Below the pieces are notes generated by a model. It was given only the letters and a program-made list of their open reading frames with translations, searched no databases and was not told where the DNA came from. Positions 15,909 to 24,364 of a stretch of DNA of 31,286 bases are shown here, piece after piece. The translations under genes were made by a program, and so were the position numbers. Each line of letters starts with the position of its first letter. Within the stretch, counting starts at the first letter, position 1. The DNA comes from GCA-2717185 sp047517345 (GTDB lineage: Bacteria > Pseudomonadota > Alphaproteobacteria > UBA8366 > GCA-2717185), in NCBI GenBank assembly GCA_047517345.1, contig JAKZTB010000201.1:1-31286 (forward strand). Reading direction: 5' to 3'.

Positions 15909-16604
15909 ATGTTGACGGTATCCCATGTCGATTTGTTTTACGGGGCGAGCCAGGCGCTCTGGGACGTGTCGCTGTCGGCGGCGCGCGGTGCGGTAACCTG
16001 CGTGCTCGGCCGCAACGGTGTCGGCAAAAGCAGCCTGCTGCGCGCCATCGTCGGCCAGCAGGCGATCGCCAAGGGTTGAATTCTTTGGTCGGACGAGGAT
16101 ATCTCCCATTTTCCGCCGCACGCGCGGACGCGAAAAGGGATCGCCTATGTGCCGCAGGGCCGGGAAATATTTCCGCTGCTGACGGTCGCGGAAAACCTTC
16201 GAACCGGATATGCGCCGCTGGCGCGCGCCGAGCGCAGCATCCCCGGCGAGATTTTCGAACTGTTTCCGGTGCTGTACGAAATGCTCGAGCGCCGCGGCGG
16301 TGACCTTTCCGGCGGGCAGCAGCAGCAGCTTGCCATCGCCCGGGCGTTGGTGACCCGGCCGACCCTGCTCATTCTCGACGAGCCCACCGAGGGTATCCAA
16401 CCGTCGATCATCAAGGACATAGAGCGGGTCATCGGTGTGCTGCGCGACCGCGGCGATATGGCGATTCTTCTGGTCGAACAGTATTTCGAGTTCGCACGGG
16501 ATCTGGCCGATGCTTTCGCTGTTATGGAGCGCGGCGAAATCGTAATCTCCGGCAGTCGCGAGAAAATGGTCGAAAGCGATGTACGCCGATACCTCACCGT
16601 CTGA
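15909..16604 (+). pseudogene. urtE: Urea ABC transporter, ATP-binding subunit 2, interrupted by in-frame TGA
   Basis: A LivF-type ABC ATPase of normal full length (231 codons) but with TGA at 16077-16079, codon 57. Before it lie HVDLFYGASQALWDVSL and Walker A GRNGVGKSS (about 34-42). After it the same frame continues ILWSDEDISHFPPHARTRKGIAYVPQGREIFP (Q-loop), LSGGQQQQ, Walker B LILDEP and LLVEQYFEFA without further damage. A GTG at 16149 could restart translation, but that product would lack Walker A. TGA serves as a normal stop in many neighbours, so recoding is unlikely. A nonsense substitution is the simplest reading; a sequencing error is possible. Its upstream spacing is also changed by the inserted element. 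Confidence 0.87.
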
Positions 16605-17447
16605 TTCCGTATCGTCAGCGCAAGGCCTGTCGCGCATGGACGGCCGTGCGCATGTCGGCTTCGCGGTAAAAGACGGCGCGACCCGGCTCGCCGAACTCGA
16701 CCAGCGCAGTCCGCTCCGCGTCCTGTTCCCCAGGGTCGAGGCGGACGAACCGCCCTTGGCGGCGGTGACGACGGTCTCCGGCGCCTTGTCGGTGGCGATA
16801 GTTTGCAAATTTCAATTGATGTTGGTGGAGCGGCCCGGGCGGTTGCGGTCGGCCAAGCGGCGGAGAAAGTCTACCGGTCGACGGGACCGGACAGTACGGT
16901 CGATGTCGCCCTCGACGTGGCGGCCGAAGGCTGGCTCGAGCGGCTGCCCCAGGAAACCATCCTGTTCGATGGCGCGCGGCTGTCTCGCCGCACGAAGATC
17001 GACGCCCATCCGCAGGGGAAAGTGCTAGCCGGCGAGTGCGTCGTTTTCGGACGGCTCGCGCGGGGCGAAGTGATGCGGCGCGGGTTCCTGCGCGACGGCT
17101 GGGAAGTGCGCCGGGGCGGCCGCCTTGTCTGGGCGGATGCCTTGCTGGTCGGGGACGATATCGTCGAAGTGTTGGACGCAACGGCTGGCTTCGGCGGCGC
17201 ACGGGCCTATGCCACGGCGATCTATCTTGGAGACGACGCATCGACTTATCTCGAGGCGGCGAAAGATCTGACACAGAACATCGACGCCTCGCGGGCAGGC
17301 GCGACATGCATGGGCGGCGTGCTGATTGCCCGCTGGCTCAGCGCTGATCCGTTGGCGCTGCGCCAGGCCTTCGAAAAATACTGGATCGAGATGCGCCGCA
17401 TGGCGGGTGGGCTTCCGGCCCGGTTGCCGCGGCTTTGGTACGTGTAA
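16579..17447 (+). pseudogene. ureD: Urease accessory protein UreD with a 1-bp deletion
   Basis: UreD (UreH) forms the scaffold on which UreF, UreG and UreE insert nickel into apo-urease. The N-terminal part is clear in one frame (MDGRAHVGFAVKDGATRLAELDQRSPLRVLFPRVEADEPP, then AAVTTVSGAL). The rest lies in another frame, from VGGDSLQISIDVGG through VAVGQAAEKVYRSTGPDS, LPQETILFDGARL and GECVVFGRLARGE to LPARLPRLWYV. The two frames meet at 16788. Adding one G there (TTG-GTC instead of TTGTC) restores a single protein of about 290 residues, the usual size. Start is ATG 16579 (overlapping urtE) or ATG 16636. If the deletion is real, urease maturation should fail or be weak. A homopolymer sequencing error is the alternative. 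Confidence 0.85.
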
Positions 17448-17464
17448 ACTCCGGGGAGGAAACA

Positions 17465-17767
17465 GTGAATCTGTCACCGAGGGAAAAGGACAAGCTGCTG
17501 GTCGCGATGGCGGCGATCGTGGCGCGCAAGCGGCTCGAACGCGGCGTCAAACTGAACTACCCGGAAACGGTCGCGTTGATTTCCGACTATGTAGTCGAAG
17601 GCGCGCGCGATGGGCGCACCGTCGCCGATCTGATGCGCGACGGCGCCGGAGTGATCGGGCGCGACCAGGTGATGCCGGGCATCGCCGAGATGCTGCATGA
17701 TGTCCAGGTCGAAGCGACCTTCCCCGACGGCACCAAGCTCGTCACCGTCCACGAACCGATCCGCTGA
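17465..17767 (+). CDS. ureA: Urease subunit gamma
   Basis: 100 residues, exactly the family length. The start is GTG at 17465, 5 bases behind GGGGAGGA, giving MNLSPREKDKLLVAMAAIVA. The in-frame open sequence before it belongs to the ureD end. Family blocks are RLERGVKLNYPETVALISDYV, EGARDGRTVADLM and the C-terminal PDGTKLVTVHEPI. It forms the trimer with UreB and UreC that hydrolyses urea to ammonia and carbamate. It lies 17 bp after ureD and 11 bp before ureB. Confidence 0.97.
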   Translation: MNLSPREKDKLLVAMAAIVARKRLERGVKLNYPETVALISDYVVEGARDGRTVADLMRDGAGVIGRDQVMPGIAEMLHDVQVEATFPDGTKLVTVHEPIR

Positions 17768-17778
17768 GGAGACCTGCG

Positions 17779-18090
17779 ATGATTCCAGGAGAAGTGATCT
17801 GCAAGGACGGCACGCTGACCCTCAACGAAGGGCGCGAGACCTTGACCTTGACCGTTTCGAACACCAGCGACCGCCCGGTACAGGTCGGCTCCCACTACCA
17901 TTTCTACGAGACCAATACGGCGCTCGATTTCGACCGTGAGGCCGCAAAGGGCTTCCGGCTCGACATACCGGCGGGCACTGCGGTGCGTTTCGAGCCGGGT
18001 CAGGCGCGCGAGGTCAATCTCGTGAAACTGGCGGGCGACCGCAAGGTCTACGGCTTCAACGGCCTCGTCAACGGCGCGCTGGAGGACTGA
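17779..18090 (+). CDS. ureB: Urease subunit beta
   Basis: 103 residues, family-normal. MIPGEV, the core VQVGSHYHFYETN, FDREAAKGFRLDIPAGTAVRFEPGQ and KVYGFNGLVNG are diagnostic. This small beta-rich subunit packs against UreC in the urease oligomer. GAGGAGACC precedes the ATG. It is separated by 3 bp from ureC, so the structural genes are closely coupled. Confidence 0.97.
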   Translation: MIPGEVICKDGTLTLNEGRETLTLTVSNTSDRPVQVGSHYHFYETNTALDFDREAAKGFRLDIPAGTAVRFEPGQAREVNLVKLAGDRKVYGFNGLVNGALED

Positions 18091-18093
18091 CCG

Positions 18094-19803
18094 ATGGCCT
18101 TCGAAATCGAGCGCGGCGCCTACGCCGCGATGTTCGGCCCGACGACGGGCGACAAGGTGCGCCTCGCCGATACCGACCTGTTTATCGAGGTCGAGGACGA
18201 CCGGACGACCTACGGCGAGGAGGTGAAGTTCGGCGGCGGCAAGGTGATCCGCGACGGGATGGGACAGTCGCAGCGCAGCCGCGACGCCGGCGCCGTCGAC
18301 ACGGTCATAACGAACGCGTTGATCCTCGACTATTGGGGGATCGTCAAAGCGGATATCGGCATCAAGGACGGCAAGATCTGCGGCGTCGGCAAGGCCGGCA
18401 ATCCGGACGTGCAACCCGATGTCGACATCGTCATCGGGCCCGGCACCGAAGCGATCGCCGGCGAAGGCCGTATCGTGACCGCCGGCGGGCTCGACGTGCA
18501 TATCCACTTCATTTCGCCGCAGCAGGTCGACGACGCCTTGATGAGCGGCATCACCACGATGTTGGGCGGCGGCACCGGACCGGCCGAAGGCACCAACGCC
18601 ACGACCTGCACGCCGGGCGCCTGGCATCTCGGCCGGATGATGCAGGCGGCGGAAGGCTTGCCGATGAATCTGGGTTTCTTCGGCAAGGGTAATTCGACGT
18701 CGCCCGAAGCGCTGACCGAACAGGTCAATGGCGGCGCGTGCGGGCTCAAGCTGCACGAGGATTGGGGCACCACGCCGGCGGCAATCGACAACTGTCTATC
18801 GGTTGCCGACGACATGGATGTTGCCGTGACGATCCACACCGACACGTTGAATGAATCCGGGTTCGTCGAGAACACCGTCGCCGCCTTCAAGGGCCGCAAC
18901 ATCCACGCCTTCCACACCGAAGGCGCAGGCGGCGGCCATGCCCCCGATATCATCAAGCTCTGCGGCGAGACGAACGTACTGCCATCGTCGACCAACCCGA
19001 CGCGACCCTTCACGGTCAATACGGTGGACGAGCATCTCGACATGCTGATGGTCTGCCATCACCTCGACTCGAATATTCCCGAGGACGTGGCCTTCGCCGA
19101 AAGCCGGATCCGGCGCGAGACGATCGCGGCGGAAGATATCCTGCACGACATCGGCGCCTTCAGCATGATCGCGTCCGACAGTCAGGCCATGGGCCGGGTC
19201 GGCGAAGTGGTCATCCGTACCTGGCAAACCGCGGACAATATGCGCAAGCAGCGCGGCCGCCTGCCGGGTGAAACCGGCGAGAACGACAATCTCCGGGCCA
19301 AGCGCTACATCGCGAAATACACCATCAACCCGGCCCTGGCGCACGGCATCGCCGACTATGTCGGGTCGGTCGAAACCGGCAAACTCGCCGACCTGGTGTT
19401 GTGGAAACCGATGTTCTTCGGGGTGAAGCCCGATATCGTTCTGAAATGCGGGACGATCGCCGCGGCCGCCATGGGCGACCCGAATGCGTCGATCCCGACC
19501 CCGCAGCCGGTGCATTACCGCCATATGTTCGGCGCTATCGGACGGTCGCTGCAGCAAAGCCGGGTCACGTTCGTGTCTCTGGCCGCTGCGAATGGTGACA
19601 TCGCCGACCGGCTTGGCTTGCAAAGTAAGGTGCTGCCGGTCCGAGGCATTCGCGGCGTCGACAAGAAACACATGATCCTGAACGACGCGACACCGGATAT
19701 GTCGGTCGACCCGGAAACCTACGAGGTGCGCGCCGACGGCGAGCTATTGACCTGCGAGCCGGCGACGGAACTCGCCATGGCGCAGCGCTACTTCCTGTTC
19801 TGA
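18094..19803 (+). CDS. ureC: Urease subunit alpha (catalytic)
   Basis: The 569-residue catalytic subunit with a di-nickel centre. All active-site residues are present, shifted by +2 from the Klebsiella numbering: H136 and H138 (DVHIHFI), the lysine to be carbamylated K219 (GLKLHEDW), H248 (IHTDTLNE), H274 (FHTEGAGGGHAPD), the flap C321-H322 (MVCHH) and D362 (SDSQAMGR). The N-terminus YAAMFGPTTGDKVRLADT and the C-terminus ELAMAQRYFLF are standard. No damage is visible, in contrast to urtE and ureD upstream. Its TGA overlaps the ureE start by one base. Confidence 0.98.
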   Translation: MAFEIERGAYAAMFGPTTGDKVRLADTDLFIEVEDDRTTYGEEVKFGGGKVIRDGMGQSQRSRDAGAVDTVITNALILDYWGIVKADIGIKDGKICGVGKAGNPDVQPDVDIVIGPGTEAIAGEGRIVTAGGLDVHIHFISPQQVDDALMSGITTMLGGGTGPAEGTNATTCTPGAWHLGRMMQAAEGLPMNLGFFGKGNSTSPEALTEQVNGGACGLKLHEDWGTTPAAIDNCLSVADDMDVAVTIHTDTLNESGFVENTVAAFKGRNIHAFHTEGAGGGHAPDIIKLCGETNVLPSSTNPTRPFTVNTVDEHLDMLMVCHHLDSNIPEDVAFAESRIRRETIAAEDILHDIGAFSMIASDSQAMGRVGEVVIRTWQTADNMRKQRGRLPGETGENDNLRAKRYIAKYTINPALAHGIADYVGSVETGKLADLVLWKPMFFGVKPDIVLKCGTIAAAAMGDPNASIPTPQPVHYRHMFGAIGRSLQQSRVTFVSLAAANGDIADRLGLQSKVLPVRGIRGVDKKHMILNDATPDMSVDPETYEVRADGELLTCEPATELAMAQRYFLF

Positions 19804-20288
19804 TGACGATGAAACGGGCCACTCAAGTCGCACATTCAGGCGACTGGCCGCAGGATGCCGCGGTTGGCGCGGTGACTCTAGCCTACGACGATCGGCATCG
19901 CCGGCGGCTGCGGCTGACGACCGATGGCGGCGACGCAATTCTGCTCGACTTGGACCGCGCTACCCTGCTGCGCGAGGGGGACGGTTTGCGCCTCGATGAC
20001 GATTCCTGGGTCCGGGTTTCCGCGGCGGCTGAGGATGTCGTGGATGTGCACGGCAAATCGGCGCGGGAAATGGCGCGGCTCGCCTGGCATCTCGGCAATC
20101 GTCATCTGCCGGTGCAGATCCTCGAGGATGGCGGCATCCGCTTCCGTTACGACCATGTCATCGAGGAGATGGTTCGGGGGCTCGGCGGCGCGACGATACG
20201 GAAACAAGCGCCCTTCACGCCCGAAGGCGGCGCGTATGACGGCGGCGGCCACGCCCACGAACATCATCACGGCCATAGCCATGACTGA
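19803..20288 (+). CDS. ureE: Urease accessory protein UreE (nickel chaperone)
   Basis: 161 residues. UreE delivers nickel to the UreDFG-urease complex. The N-terminal peptide-binding domain (about 1-75) has the LTYDDRHRRR-like segment and LDLDRATLLREGDGL. The metal-binding domain includes the HLGNRHLPVQI segment with its conserved histidine, then FRYDHVIEEMVRGLG. The C-terminus is histidine-rich (GGHAHEHHHGHSHD, nine histidine and acidic residues in the last fourteen), which adds nickel storage capacity. The start overlaps the ureC stop by one base and the end overlaps ureF by 8 bases. Confidence 0.95.
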   Translation: MTMKRATQVAHSGDWPQDAAVGAVTLAYDDRHRRRLRLTTDGGDAILLDLDRATLLREGDGLRLDDDSWVRVSAAAEDVVDVHGKSAREMARLAWHLGNRHLPVQILEDGGIRFRYDHVIEEMVRGLGGATIRKQAPFTPEGGAYDGGGHAHEHHHGHSHD

Positions 20289-20982
20289 CCGCAGCGCGGC
20301 ACAGGACATTTATCGGCTGTCCGCCTGGCTGTCGCCGGCCTTTCCGGTCGGCGCCTATAGCTATTCCACCGGGTTGGAATATGCGGTCGAGGCGGGGTTG
20401 GTGACGGATGCGGCATCGCTTCAGGACTGGCTTGCCGGTCTGTTCCGGTTCGGGGCCGGTTCGGTCGACGGTGTTTTCTTCTGTATCGCCTACCGGGCGG
20501 CGGCGGCAGATGACGAGGACGCCTTGGCAGAATGCCTCGAATGGGCGGATGCGCTGCGCCCCACCATCGAACTGTCGTTGGAGAGCGCGACGCAGGGCGA
20601 AGCCTTCCTCAAGACGGTTCGAACGGCATGGCCGCACGAGGGCGTGAAAGATTTGATTGCCCTGGCGGCGGAACAGGGTCGCAAGCCGGCCTACGCGGTC
20701 GCGGTCGGTGCGACCTGCGGATACCACGGTCTGGCGCTCGACCTGTCGCTGACCGCCTTCCTGCATGCGCTCGCGGCGAACCTCGTCTCGGCGGCATTGC
20801 GCGCCATTCCGCTCGGCCAGACCGATGGCCAGCGTGTCACCGCCGCCTTGGAGCCCGTATTGGCCGGTGTCGCCAAGAGTGTCCAAGACAAGCCGCTCGA
20901 CGCAATCGGGTCCGCGACCCCGATGGTGGACTGGGCGTCCATGCAGCACGAAACCCAGCATATGAGGTTGTTCAGATCATGA
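20281..20982 (+). CDS. ureF: Urease accessory protein UreF
   Basis: 233 residues, all-helical. UreF bridges UreD and UreG and helps couple GTP hydrolysis to nickel insertion. Typical parts are YRLSAWLSPAFPVGAYSYSTGLEYAVEAG at the N-terminus, the middle AVAVGATCGYHGLALD and the late LGQTDGQRV segment with STP/ATPMVDWASMQHETQ at the C-terminus, which is the UreG-contact end. The ATG lies inside the histidine tail of ureE (8-bp overlap). The TGA overlaps ureG as ATGA. Upstream open sequence in the same frame is inside ureE and is not coding. Confidence 0.95.
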   Translation: MTDRSAAQDIYRLSAWLSPAFPVGAYSYSTGLEYAVEAGLVTDAASLQDWLAGLFRFGAGSVDGVFFCIAYRAAAADDEDALAECLEWADALRPTIELSLESATQGEAFLKTVRTAWPHEGVKDLIALAAEQGRKPAYAVAVGATCGYHGLALDLSLTAFLHALAANLVSAALRAIPLGQTDGQRVTAALEPVLAGVAKSVQDKPLDAIGSATPMVDWASMQHETQHMRLFRS

Positions 20983-21626
20983 CCTATAGCAGCAACGGCC
21001 CCCTCCGGGTCGGGATCGGCGGACCCGTCGGATCGGGCAAGACGGCGTTGACCGATGCGTTGTGCAAGGCGCTGCGCGACCGCTACGAGATCGCGGCCAT
21101 CACCAACGACATCTACACCCGTGAAGACGCGGAGTTCCTGACCCGCAGCGGCGCCTTGCCGCCGGACCGCATCATGGGCGTCGAAACCGGCGGCTGTCCG
21201 CATACGGCGATCCGCGAGGACGCCTCGATGAACCTGGCGGCCATCGACGACATGAACTTGCGCTTTCCGGCGCTCGACCTGATCTTCATCGAGTCCGGCG
21301 GCGACAATCTGGCCGCGACCTTCTCGCCGGAACTGGCGGATATTACCCTCTACGTGATCGACGTTTCCGCCGGAGACAAAATTCCGCGCAAGGGCGGACC
21401 TGGTATCACGCGGTCCGACCTGTTGATCATCAACAAGACGGACCTGGCGCCCCTGGTCGGTGCGGACCTCGGCGTGATGGACCGCGACGCCAAGAATATG
21501 CGCGGCGACCGGCCGTTCTATTTCACCAATTTGAAGGCGGGCGACGGCGTGGCGGACATTGTCGAATTCATCGTTGCGCTCGGTGGCCTGCCGGAACGGA
21601 TGGGCAAACCGGCCGCTGCTGAATGA
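20979..21626 (+). CDS. ureG: Urease accessory GTPase UreG
   Basis: 215 residues, a SIMIBI-class GTPase that powers nickel insertion into urease. The P-loop GGPVGSGKT is at 14-22 and the nickel-binding CPH motif at residues 73-75 (GVETGGCPHTAIRED). FIESGGDNLAATFSPELAD contains the switch glycine, and INKTDLAP is the guanine-specificity NKxD motif. It overlaps ureF by 4 bp and ends the urease cluster. The cox genes converge on it from the other strand with a 28-bp gap, in which I see no terminator. Confidence 0.97.
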   Translation: MTYSSNGPLRVGIGGPVGSGKTALTDALCKALRDRYEIAAITNDIYTREDAEFLTRSGALPPDRIMGVETGGCPHTAIREDASMNLAAIDDMNLRFPALDLIFIESGGDNLAATFSPELADITLYVIDVSAGDKIPRKGGPGITRSDLLIINKTDLAPLVGADLGVMDRDAKNMRGDRPFYFTNLKAGDGVADIVEFIVALGGLPERMGKPAAAE

Positions 21627-21654
21627 AGTATGGCGGATGTAAGCGAACCGGGCT

Positions 21655-22231
21655 TCACCGTGTGGTAAGCCAGAACGCCACTGACGCGACCGCGATAAAA
21701 GCAGCGGTGATAAAAATGGGCTCGGGAAATTCCGGCGACACCGGTGCCGGCGTTGGCCGCATTTTTAAGTGTAGGCGCCGGCTCTCGGTCGGTAGATTCT
21801 ACGAGCGTAGCGAATTTCTCGAAAACTTCGCCGGACAGTTTCTTGGCCACGCTTTCGATCAGCCGTGCGCCGAGCGAGGCAAGCTTGCCGCCGATATCGA
21901 CATTGACGTTGTATTGCAAAATTGTCGCTGATCCGTCTTCGATCAAACAAATGTCGGCACGGCCCTTAGCAAAACCGGCGGCGCCGCCGTTACCCTCGCC
22001 GCTGGTCGAATAACCCTCGGGCCGGTTGAGATTGTTGAGCGTCACCGACCCATTGAATTTCGCCTTGATGGGGCCGACCTTCAACGACACCGTCGCGTCC
22101 ATCTCGTGATCCGAACGTTTGGTTAGCGACTCGCAGCCTGGAATACACTGGCGCAGAATATCCGGATCGTTCAACGCTTCGAAGACCCGATCCCGGGACG
22201 CGGCGATGCTTTGTTCGTCTTGTAACTCCAT
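21655..22231 (-). pseudogene. coxG: CoxG-like protein with a +1 frameshift before its membrane anchor
   Basis: CoxG (CO dehydrogenase subunit G family, START/SRPBCC fold) helps anchor or mature the CO dehydrogenase at the membrane. From ATG 22229-22231 the frame reads MELQDEQSIAASRDRVFEAL, then DPDILRQCIPGCESL, LKVGPIKAKFNGSV and DIGGKLASLGARLIESVAKKL, all typical. After residue about 157 it drifts into cysteine- and arginine-rich sequence that would run into ureG. Deleting one A from the AAAAA run (TTTTT at 21762-21766) instead gives PEFPEP, then the hydrophobic IFITAAFIAVASVAFWLTTR and TGA at 21655. That is a normal C-terminal membrane helix and a protein of about 191 residues. The product as sequenced would lose its anchor. 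Confidence 0.78.
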
Positions 22232-22259
22232 TCTTGCACTCCGGTAAGGGTAAGGTCGT

Positions 22260-23156
22260 TTAGCAACATTTCGGATAGATATCGATTGCAATCGATCCGT
22301 TATCGACGGCCTGCACGGGTTTCGCTGCGGCACTGAACGATTTATTCGTGGCGGGCTCCTTGGCGGTTTGCCGCCGGACGCGCACGATCTCAGCCAGGAT
22401 CGACAACGCGATCTCTTCCGGGCCGATGGCATTGATGTCGAGGCCGGCGGGCGCCGAAAGTTTCGCCAATTCGTCCGCCGTAAGGTGTTGTTCGCGCAGG
22501 TGGGCGAGCAGGGTCTCGGACTTGCGCCGGCTCCCGACGAACGCAACATATTGCGCCTTGCTGCCGAGCGCCGCGGCCAACGCTTCGCGGTCACGTTTTC
22601 CCTGTGTCGAGACGACGATGTAGGCGCCCTCGTCGATGCCGAGCGCGGAGAGATCGAATCCGGCATGCCGTCGATCGGCATCGGTGAACCGTGCCAGATC
22701 CTCGGCCAACGCGGCGGCGGTGACGCGATACCCCATGGCCGAGGCGAGCGCGGCCAAGGCCACGGCGACAGGGGAGGCGCCGCAGATCACCAAATGCGGG
22801 GCCAACAGCATCGGCTCGACGAACAACTCGACGGTGCCGCCGCTGGGGCAACTGCTCTTGTGCAATTCGACGCCATCGATGTCGAGTTGTTCGACGACCT
22901 GGTCCTTCGGTTTGACGCGAATCAGCCGCGGGGCGCCTTCTACCATTACCGCCTCGGCGGCTTGCTTGACCGCGCCCTGCACGCAACTACCACCTAGGAA
23001 TCCCTCAAGCTCGCCGTCCCGCGTGATGACCGCCTTGGCGCCGGCCTTGGCGGACGTCGCATGTTCGGTACGGACGACAGTGGCGACGCAAAACTCATCA
23101 CCTTGGTCCCGTAATTCGGCGATCTGGCGCATGACCCGTTCGGCATCGTATTTCAT
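22260..23156 (-). CDS. coxF: XdhC/CoxF family molybdenum-enzyme maturation protein
   Basis: 298 residues. Members prepare the molybdopterin cofactor for molybdenum hydroxylases; in cox clusters CoxF is needed for the copper-sulphur-molybdenum site. The N-terminal XdhC domain contains FCVATVVRTEHATSAKAGAKAVI, GELEGFLGGSCVQGAV and HKSSCPSGGTVELFVEPM. The C-terminal Rossmann-like domain starts LVICGASPVAVALAALASAMGYRV and includes YIVVSTQGKRDREAL, FVGSRRKSETL and PAGLDINAIGPEEIALSILAEIV. It lies 18 bp after coxE and 28 bp before coxG on the minus strand and appears intact. XdhC is the alternative name, but the context argues for CoxF. Confidence 0.88.
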   Translation of the reverse strand: MKYDAERVMRQIAELRDQGDEFCVATVVRTEHATSAKAGAKAVITRDGELEGFLGGSCVQGAVKQAAEAVMVEGAPRLIRVKPKDQVVEQLDIDGVELHKSSCPSGGTVELFVEPMLLAPHLVICGASPVAVALAALASAMGYRVTAAALAEDLARFTDADRRHAGFDLSALGIDEGAYIVVSTQGKRDREALAAALGSKAQYVAFVGSRRKSETLLAHLREQHLTADELAKLSAPAGLDINAIGPEEIALSILAEIVRVRRQTAKEPATNKSFSAAAKPVQAVDNGSIAIDIYPKCC

Positions 23157-23174
23157 GGCCTTATGTCTCCCGTC

Positions 23175-24362
23175 TCAAAGCCGCGCCAGTTCGGGTTCCA
23201 ACGCCGCCAGGCTCTCTAGACTGTTCGCGGCCCGGAACAGATCGATGTGCGGCAACGCCTCCGCCATGCCTCTGGCGATGGGTTCGTAGTTGTCCCAACC
23301 GGCGAGCGGATTGAGCCAGATGAGCCTGCGGGCGCGCTTCTTCAGTCTGGCCAGTTGCTTGGCAACGGACGTTGGGTCGCCCGTATCGTAGCCGTCGCTC
23401 ATGACAATCACTGCGGACCGCGTGTTAAGCGCCTCCTTGGCGTATCGTTCATTGAAGGTCTGCAGGCAGTGGCCGATCCTGGTGCCGCCGCCGAAACCTT
23501 CCGCCATCAGCGTCAAACGCGCCATGGCCCGGCCATGATCGCGGTCCTTAAGCGCATCGGTGATCCGCACAAGCCGGGTGTGGAAGAGAAAGGCATCCGT
23601 CTTCAGCCATGGCCCCAACAGGCCGCGCAGGAAAGCCAGAAAGAGGCGGCTGTATTGCTGCATCGAGCCGGATACGTCGAGCAGCACGACCAGATTGACA
23701 GGCCGCTTCGGGCGTTTGCGAAAGACCAGATCGAAAGGATCGCCGCCTTTCGACAGGTTGCGCCGGATAGTCCTGCGGATATCGATTTCGCGGCCCTTGG
23801 TCGACTGCTTGCGCCGCCGGCTCAGCCGATCGCGCATCGCCTTCGCCAATTTTTCCGTAAGTTGCTCCAAGGCCGCGACATCTTCCGGCGATACGATGTT
23901 CTTCATATCGGTACGGCCGAGGACGTCGTTCGTGCTGGGTAGGATATTCTGGGTTACCTGGCCGTCCACGTCTTCGTCCGTATCGTCCACCAGTTTCCCG
24001 CGCGGCGGCAATGCACCCGGTGGCAGTATATTGTTCCAAAGTTCCGGCCGTTTCTGCGTGGTGTTCCGGCGGTTGTTCTGCGTTCCGTCCTCGAATGCCA
24101 ATGATTTGACGCCGCGGCCGAACCAATAGGCGTCGAACAACTCGTCGAACTTATCCCAATTGGTCTTGTCGGCGCTCAGCATGGATTTAAGGGCGAGCCG
24201 GGCATTGTGTGCCTGTGGCCAGCAGATTTGATCGAGCAGCGTCAGCGCGTCCATGGTTTCGGCGGGCCCGATAGGAAATCCATCGAGTCGAAGATGTGCA
24301 ATGAAGCCACCGACCCGTTCGGAGGGTGGCGCAAAGAGCAACGGGGATGAGCCCGGCGTCAT
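23175..24362 (-). CDS. coxE: CoxE-type von Willebrand factor A protein
   Basis: 395 residues. CoxE works with the AAA+ protein CoxD in assembling the CO dehydrogenase active site. The N-terminal half (about 10-200) contains GGFIAHLRLDGFPIGPAETMDAL and WDKFDELFDAYWFG. The VWA domain starts at about 220 with a full metal-ion-dependent adhesion motif, VVLLDVSGSMQQYS (DxSxS), then FGGGTRIGHCLQTF and VIVMSDGYDTGD. The order MoxR ATPase then VWA protein, separated by 2 bp, is the classic pairing of these two families. No lesion is seen. Confidence 0.92.
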   Translation of the reverse strand: MTPGSSPLLFAPPSERVGGFIAHLRLDGFPIGPAETMDALTLLDQICWPQAHNARLALKSMLSADKTNWDKFDELFDAYWFGRGVKSLAFEDGTQNNRRNTTQKRPELWNNILPPGALPPRGKLVDDTDEDVDGQVTQNILPSTNDVLGRTDMKNIVSPEDVAALEQLTEKLAKAMRDRLSRRRKQSTKGREIDIRRTIRRNLSKGGDPFDLVFRKRPKRPVNLVVLLDVSGSMQQYSRLFLAFLRGLLGPWLKTDAFLFHTRLVRITDALKDRDHGRAMARLTLMAEGFGGGTRIGHCLQTFNERYAKEALNTRSAVIVMSDGYDTGDPTSVAKQLARLKKRARRLIWLNPLAGWDNYEPIARGMAEALPHIDLFRAANSLESLAALEPELARL

Positions 24363-24364
24363 TA

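Noticed and set aside
15636..16808. A 390-codon minus-strand frame across the inserted element and urtE, considered as a transposase
   Set aside because: No DDE or integrase motif; most of it is the mirror of urtE.
17587..18756. A 389-codon open frame opposite ureA, ureB and ureC
   Set aside because: It spans three real genes on the other strand and shows only shadow composition.
18094..19803. Possible damage in ureC, given lesions upstream
   Set aside because: All nickel ligands, the carbamylated lysine and the flap residues are present in one uninterrupted frame of normal length.
21762..21766. Programmed frameshifting at the A5 run in coxG
   Set aside because: There is no slippery heptamer for the needed direction, no stimulatory structure was evident and the family is not known to use recoding; a plain insertion or error is simpler.
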